DNA from: Bryobacterales bacterium
Lineage (GTDB): Bacteria; Acidobacteriota; Terriglobia; Bryobacterales; Bryobacteraceae
Assembly (NCBI GenBank): GCA_025462985.1
Contig: JAOAPP010000719.1
Coordinates: 1 to 8,191 of the forward strand
DNA: 8,191 nucleotides
Reading direction: 5' to 3'
The translations under genes were made by a program, and so were the position numbers. Below, one piece after another: positions 6,357 to 8,191 of this stretch; within the stretch, counting starts at the first letter, position 1; each line of letters opens with the position of its first letter. The notes beneath the pieces were generated by a model, which worked only from the letters and a program-made list of their open reading frames with translations, searched no databases and was not told the origin of the DNA.

Positions 6357-7616
6357 CTATTGTCCTACTTGCTGCGCTTCGCTTTCCACCAGTTCCGGCT
6401 GAACCCCGCGGCTAGAAAGAGGAACGCCTTCCCAGCGCGCGATCACGGCGGTAGCCACACAGTTGCCGAGGAGGTTGACCGACGTCCGGCACATGTCCAT
6501 CAAGGCATCGACTCCGAGGATCAGCGCAATGCCTTCCTTCGGCAGATTGAACGTGGTCAGTGTCCCCGCCAGGATCACGAGCGAGGCGCGCGGTACGGCC
6601 GCCACTCCTTTGCTAGTCAGCATCAGGGTAAGCATCATCGTGATCTGGACGCCTAACGGCATGTGCACGCCCGCAGCCTGCGCGATGAAGACTGACGCTA
6701 GCGCCAGGTACAAAGTAGAGCCGTCCAGGTTGAAGCTGTACCCGGTCGGCAGGACAAACCCGACGATGTGCTTCGGAATTCCGAACCGCTCCATATTTTC
6801 GAGCGCCAGAGGTAGGGCCGCCTCGCTCGAAGCCGTGGAGAAGGCCAACAGAAACGGTTGCCGCGCGGCGAGAAAGAATCGGTGCAGCGGCACCCGGGCG
6901 ACCGACAGCGCTCCGCCCAGAACGAGAAGGACGAAAATCGCCTCGGCCAAGTAAAGACTGCCGACCAGCTTACCGAGGCTGAATAGAACGCCGACGCCCT
7001 TCGATCCGATGGTGACCGCAATGGCGGCTCCCACTCCGAACGGCGCCAGGTACATCACGTACTTGGTGTAGCGGAACATCACTTCGGCTACGGCCGCCGC
7101 AAAGGCGACTACCGGCTGTGCCTTTGGGCCGATCGCCGAGCAGGCCGCCCCGAACAAAAAGAAGAACACCACCATCTGGAGCACGTCGCCCTGCGTCAGA
7201 GCTTCGAAGATGTTGGCGGGAACCGCGTGTTCGAGAACGCCGGTCAGCGACACAGGCTTGGCCAGCGCCGGCACTGCCGAGGCGCTCTCACCCGCCAGCG
7301 ACAGCCCTGCCCCGGGCTGCAGTACGTTCACGACCGTCAGGCCGATCACCAGCGCCAGCGTGGTGGCGACCTCGAAGTACGTAATCGCCTTCAGAGCGAT
7401 CCGTCCCATCGTTTTGAGCTCACCGGCGGACGAAATGCCGTAAACCAGCGTGCCGAACAGGAGCGGCCCCACGATGGACTTAATCAGGCGGAGGAAGATG
7501 TTGCTGATAGGCGCCAGGTTCTGCGCGAGATGCGGAAAGAACACGCCCAGCAAAATGCCGGCCAGCAGCGCAATGAAAATCCATGAGGTTAATGAAAGGT
7601 TTTTGAGTGCCCGCAG
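6357..7616 (-). CDS. Dicarboxylate/amino acid:cation (glutamate/aspartate-type) symporter
   Basis: This is a DAACS (SLC1-type) inner-membrane carrier that takes up acidic amino acids or dicarboxylates with Na+ or H+. From a CTG at 7616 it has 419 aa. Visible hallmarks (same numbering) are the serine motif AFSTASSEAALPLALENME at 258-276, GYSFNLDGSTLYLALAS at 292-308, LTSKGVAAVPRAS at 333-345, and VDALMDMCRTSVNLLGN at 369-385. The last holds Asp374, Arg377, Thr378 and Asn381, the substrate and cation ligands of GltPh-like transporters. The Arg favours acidic amino acids over neutral ones, so gltP/gltT fits better than dctA. The frame is open up to a TAG at 7628-7626. The first conventional start is a TTG at 7553, which would cut into TM1 and has no ribosome binding site. 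CTG at 7616 (or ATT at 7619) follows AGGA and gives MRALKNLSLTSWIFIALLAG, a full first helix. The stop lies 8 nt before tgt. Confidence 0.9.
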   Translation of the reverse strand: MRALKNLSLTSWIFIALLAGILLGVFFPHLAQNLAPISNIFLRLIKSIVGPLLFGTLVYGISSAGELKTMGRIALKAITYFEVATTLALVIGLTVVNVLQPGAGLSLAGESASAVPALAKPVSLTGVLEHAVPANIFEALTQGDVLQMVVFFFLFGAACSAIGPKAQPVVAFAAAVAEVMFRYTKYVMYLAPFGVGAAIAVTIGSKGVGVLFSLGKLVGSLYLAEAIFVLLVLGGALSVARVPLHRFFLAARQPFLLAFSTASSEAALPLALENMERFGIPKHIVGFVLPTGYSFNLDGSTLYLALASVFIAQAAGVHMPLGVQITMMLTLMLTSKGVAAVPRASLVILAGTLTTFNLPKEGIALILGVDALMDMCRTSVNLLGNCVATAVIARWEGVPLSSRGVQPELVESEAQQVGQ

Positions 7617-7627
7617 AATGACTTCCT

Positions 7628-7633
7628 ATGATA
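7628..7633 (-). promoter_or_regulatory. Candidate -10 box before the symporter
   Basis: TATCAT on the minus strand (7633-7628) matches the -10 consensus at 5 of 6 positions. The best -35 at a 17-nt spacing is TTCAAG, only a half match. Transcription from here would start about at 7621, almost on the apparent start codon, giving a leaderless or nearly leaderless message. A second -10-like TAGAAT lies at 7720-7715 and would give a leader of roughly 90 nt; its -35 is also poor. Both are weak calls from sequence alone. Confidence 0.25.
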
Positions 7634-7782
7634 GAGTCTTCCCGACGTAACTTGAAGAGGGGCATGTCAAGGGCACTCTCGCAAGGCTACGTTTGAGATT
7701 GGGGAAGTACCGCCATTCTAGCGAAAGCTGGGACCGTAGGAGATCCTTCTCGGGCCCCAGCACCAGACTCGACGAGTAAACC

Positions 7783-7854
7783 CGAAAGAGTCTCTGAAGC
7801 GTAACTGCGCGGTGAGAATTCCCGACCTTGGCGTGCCCGCACGAGACTCTTTCG
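7783..7854. repeat. Perfect 12-bp inverted repeat with 48-nt spacer
   Basis: CGAAAGAGTCTC at 7783-7794 and its exact reverse complement GAGACTCTTTCG at 7843-7854 flank 48 bases. On the minus strand the first arm begins 5 nt after the stop of the small lysine-rich ORF. No U tract follows the second arm in that direction. On the plus strand the second arm is followed about 10 nt later by a T-rich run (7864-7874), but that run is the antisense of lysine codons. A smaller dyad, ACTCG-A-CGAGT, lies just outside at 7767-7777. The 243-nt gap between the symporter and the small ORF holds no other recognised feature apart from weak promoter-like boxes. Confidence 0.6.
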
Positions 7855-7859
7855 ATGCG

Positions 7860-7916
7860 CTACTTCTTTTTTTTGGGTTTTTTGGTTTCTTTCTTCTGGT
7901 CCCGACTTTTTGCCAT
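7860..7916 (-). CDS. Very short lysine-rich protein (18 aa), function unknown
   Basis: The ATG at 7916 opens 18 codons reading MAKSRDQKKETKKPKKKK, ended by TAG at 7862-7860. A strong GGAGGA site (7931-7926) lies 9 nt upstream. An in-frame TTG directly before the ATG would give 6-nt spacing, so either could be the start. Nine of the 18 residues are lysine; there is no membrane segment or signal peptide. It resembles, by recall only, the short MAK-starting lysine-rich proteins annotated as hypothetical in several phyla. Such strongly basic peptides often associate with RNA or ribosomes, but no function can be assigned here. It could also be a chance A-rich stretch; the strong ribosome binding site, clean stop and adjacent inverted repeat argue for a real gene. 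Confidence 0.55.
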   Translation of the reverse strand: MAKSRDQKKETKKPKKKK

Positions 7917-8191
7917 CAACGTTTATCCTCCTTCCCTTACTATCGCCGACGAGCGAAAAGGAAACAACAGAGGACGGCGCCCTCCGTGCGAACTGGTGGA
8001 TCTGCGACTGACAACGTACCTATAGAAACGCGCTGATTCCGAAGATAGATTAGGTAAGGCGAACGACAGACCAGGAAAGGACCCTGCATTGCGCGCCCAC
8101 CGAAGCTTCTCCGAGAACAATCACCGCAATCCAGCTAGCTCCGACCGAGAGGAGAGAACACACCCTGAGCGTTGTCACCCAACGACCTTCA
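7917..8191. other. Non-coding stretch upstream of the small ORF
   Basis: No recognised gene lies here. The reading frames present are short, arginine/serine-rich and lack ribosome binding sites. On the minus strand a possible promoter for the small ORF is TTGTTT (7967-7962), 17 nt, GATAGT (7944-7939), which is a moderate match only. Minor structures include CGTTG/CAACG (8170-8184, 5-bp stem, 5-nt loop) and ATTGCG/CGCAAT (8088-8093 with 8125-8130). No tRNA, rRNA or known riboswitch motif was recognised. Confidence 0.4.

Noticed and set aside
7480..7665. A frame from ATG 7665 (MPLFKLRREDSIIG) overlapping the symporter start, suggesting a frameshifted N-terminus.
   Set aside because: It has no ribosome binding site, its frame does not match the symporter, and the symporter's own frame already gives a complete first helix.
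7665..7670. A perfect TTGACA (-35) on the minus strand upstream of the symporter.
   Set aside because: No reasonable -10 box sits 15-19 nt downstream; the nearby TATCAT is 31 nt away, too far to pair with it.
7923..8120. A 65-codon minus-strand frame upstream of the small ORF.
   Set aside because: It begins with TTG, lacks a ribosome binding site, is Arg/Ser-rich in a way typical of spurious frames, and resembles no family known to me.

Overview
The window reads as a chromosomal housekeeping stretch of a GC-rich Gram-negative bacterium, most likely an Acidobacteriota member (Bryobacter/Solibacter-like). The basis is the gene order tgt-yajC-secD-secF running into tonB-exbB, the enlarged SecF periplasmic domain and the TonB N-terminus MFEQTFVDGT. 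This placement is by recall of family features and was not searched. All supported genes lie on the minus strand, so transcription runs from high to low coordinates. No mobile element, CRISPR array, tRNA or rRNA was recognised.

Layout in transcription order. From 8191 to 7917 there is no recognisable gene. At 7916-7860 there is a very short ORF (18 codons, lysine-rich) behind a strong GGAGGA ribosome binding site. Five bases after its stop comes a perfect 12-bp inverted repeat (7854-7843 with 7794-7783). From about 7616 to 6357 lies a dicarboxylate/amino acid:cation symporter whose reading frame opens upstream of any ATG, GTG or TTG. Only 8 nt later comes tgt (6348-5209), followed by yajC (5102-4773), secD (4746-3124), secF (3024-1777), tonB (1693-953), exbB (878-129), and probably the first two codons of exbD at 6-1.

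Functionally, tgt makes queuosine-modified tRNA and by long-standing gene order precedes the Sec accessory genes. YajC, SecD and SecF form the proton-motive-force-driven helper of SecYEG. TonB, ExbB and ExbD use the same proton-motive force to drive outer-membrane transporters. The operon thus appears to place inner-membrane protein export and outer-membrane energisation under shared transcription. The gaps after secD, secF, tonB and exbB each hold a perfect-stem hairpin, usually within a few bases of the stop codon, and none is followed by a U tract. They look more like mRNA processing or stability elements than terminators.

The main points for a second look are the 18-residue lysine-rich ORF and its downstream inverted repeat, the apparent non-AUG start of the symporter, the repeated post-stop hairpins, and a set of mutually exclusive stems in the tonB leader. 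No wholly new multi-gene system is visible.
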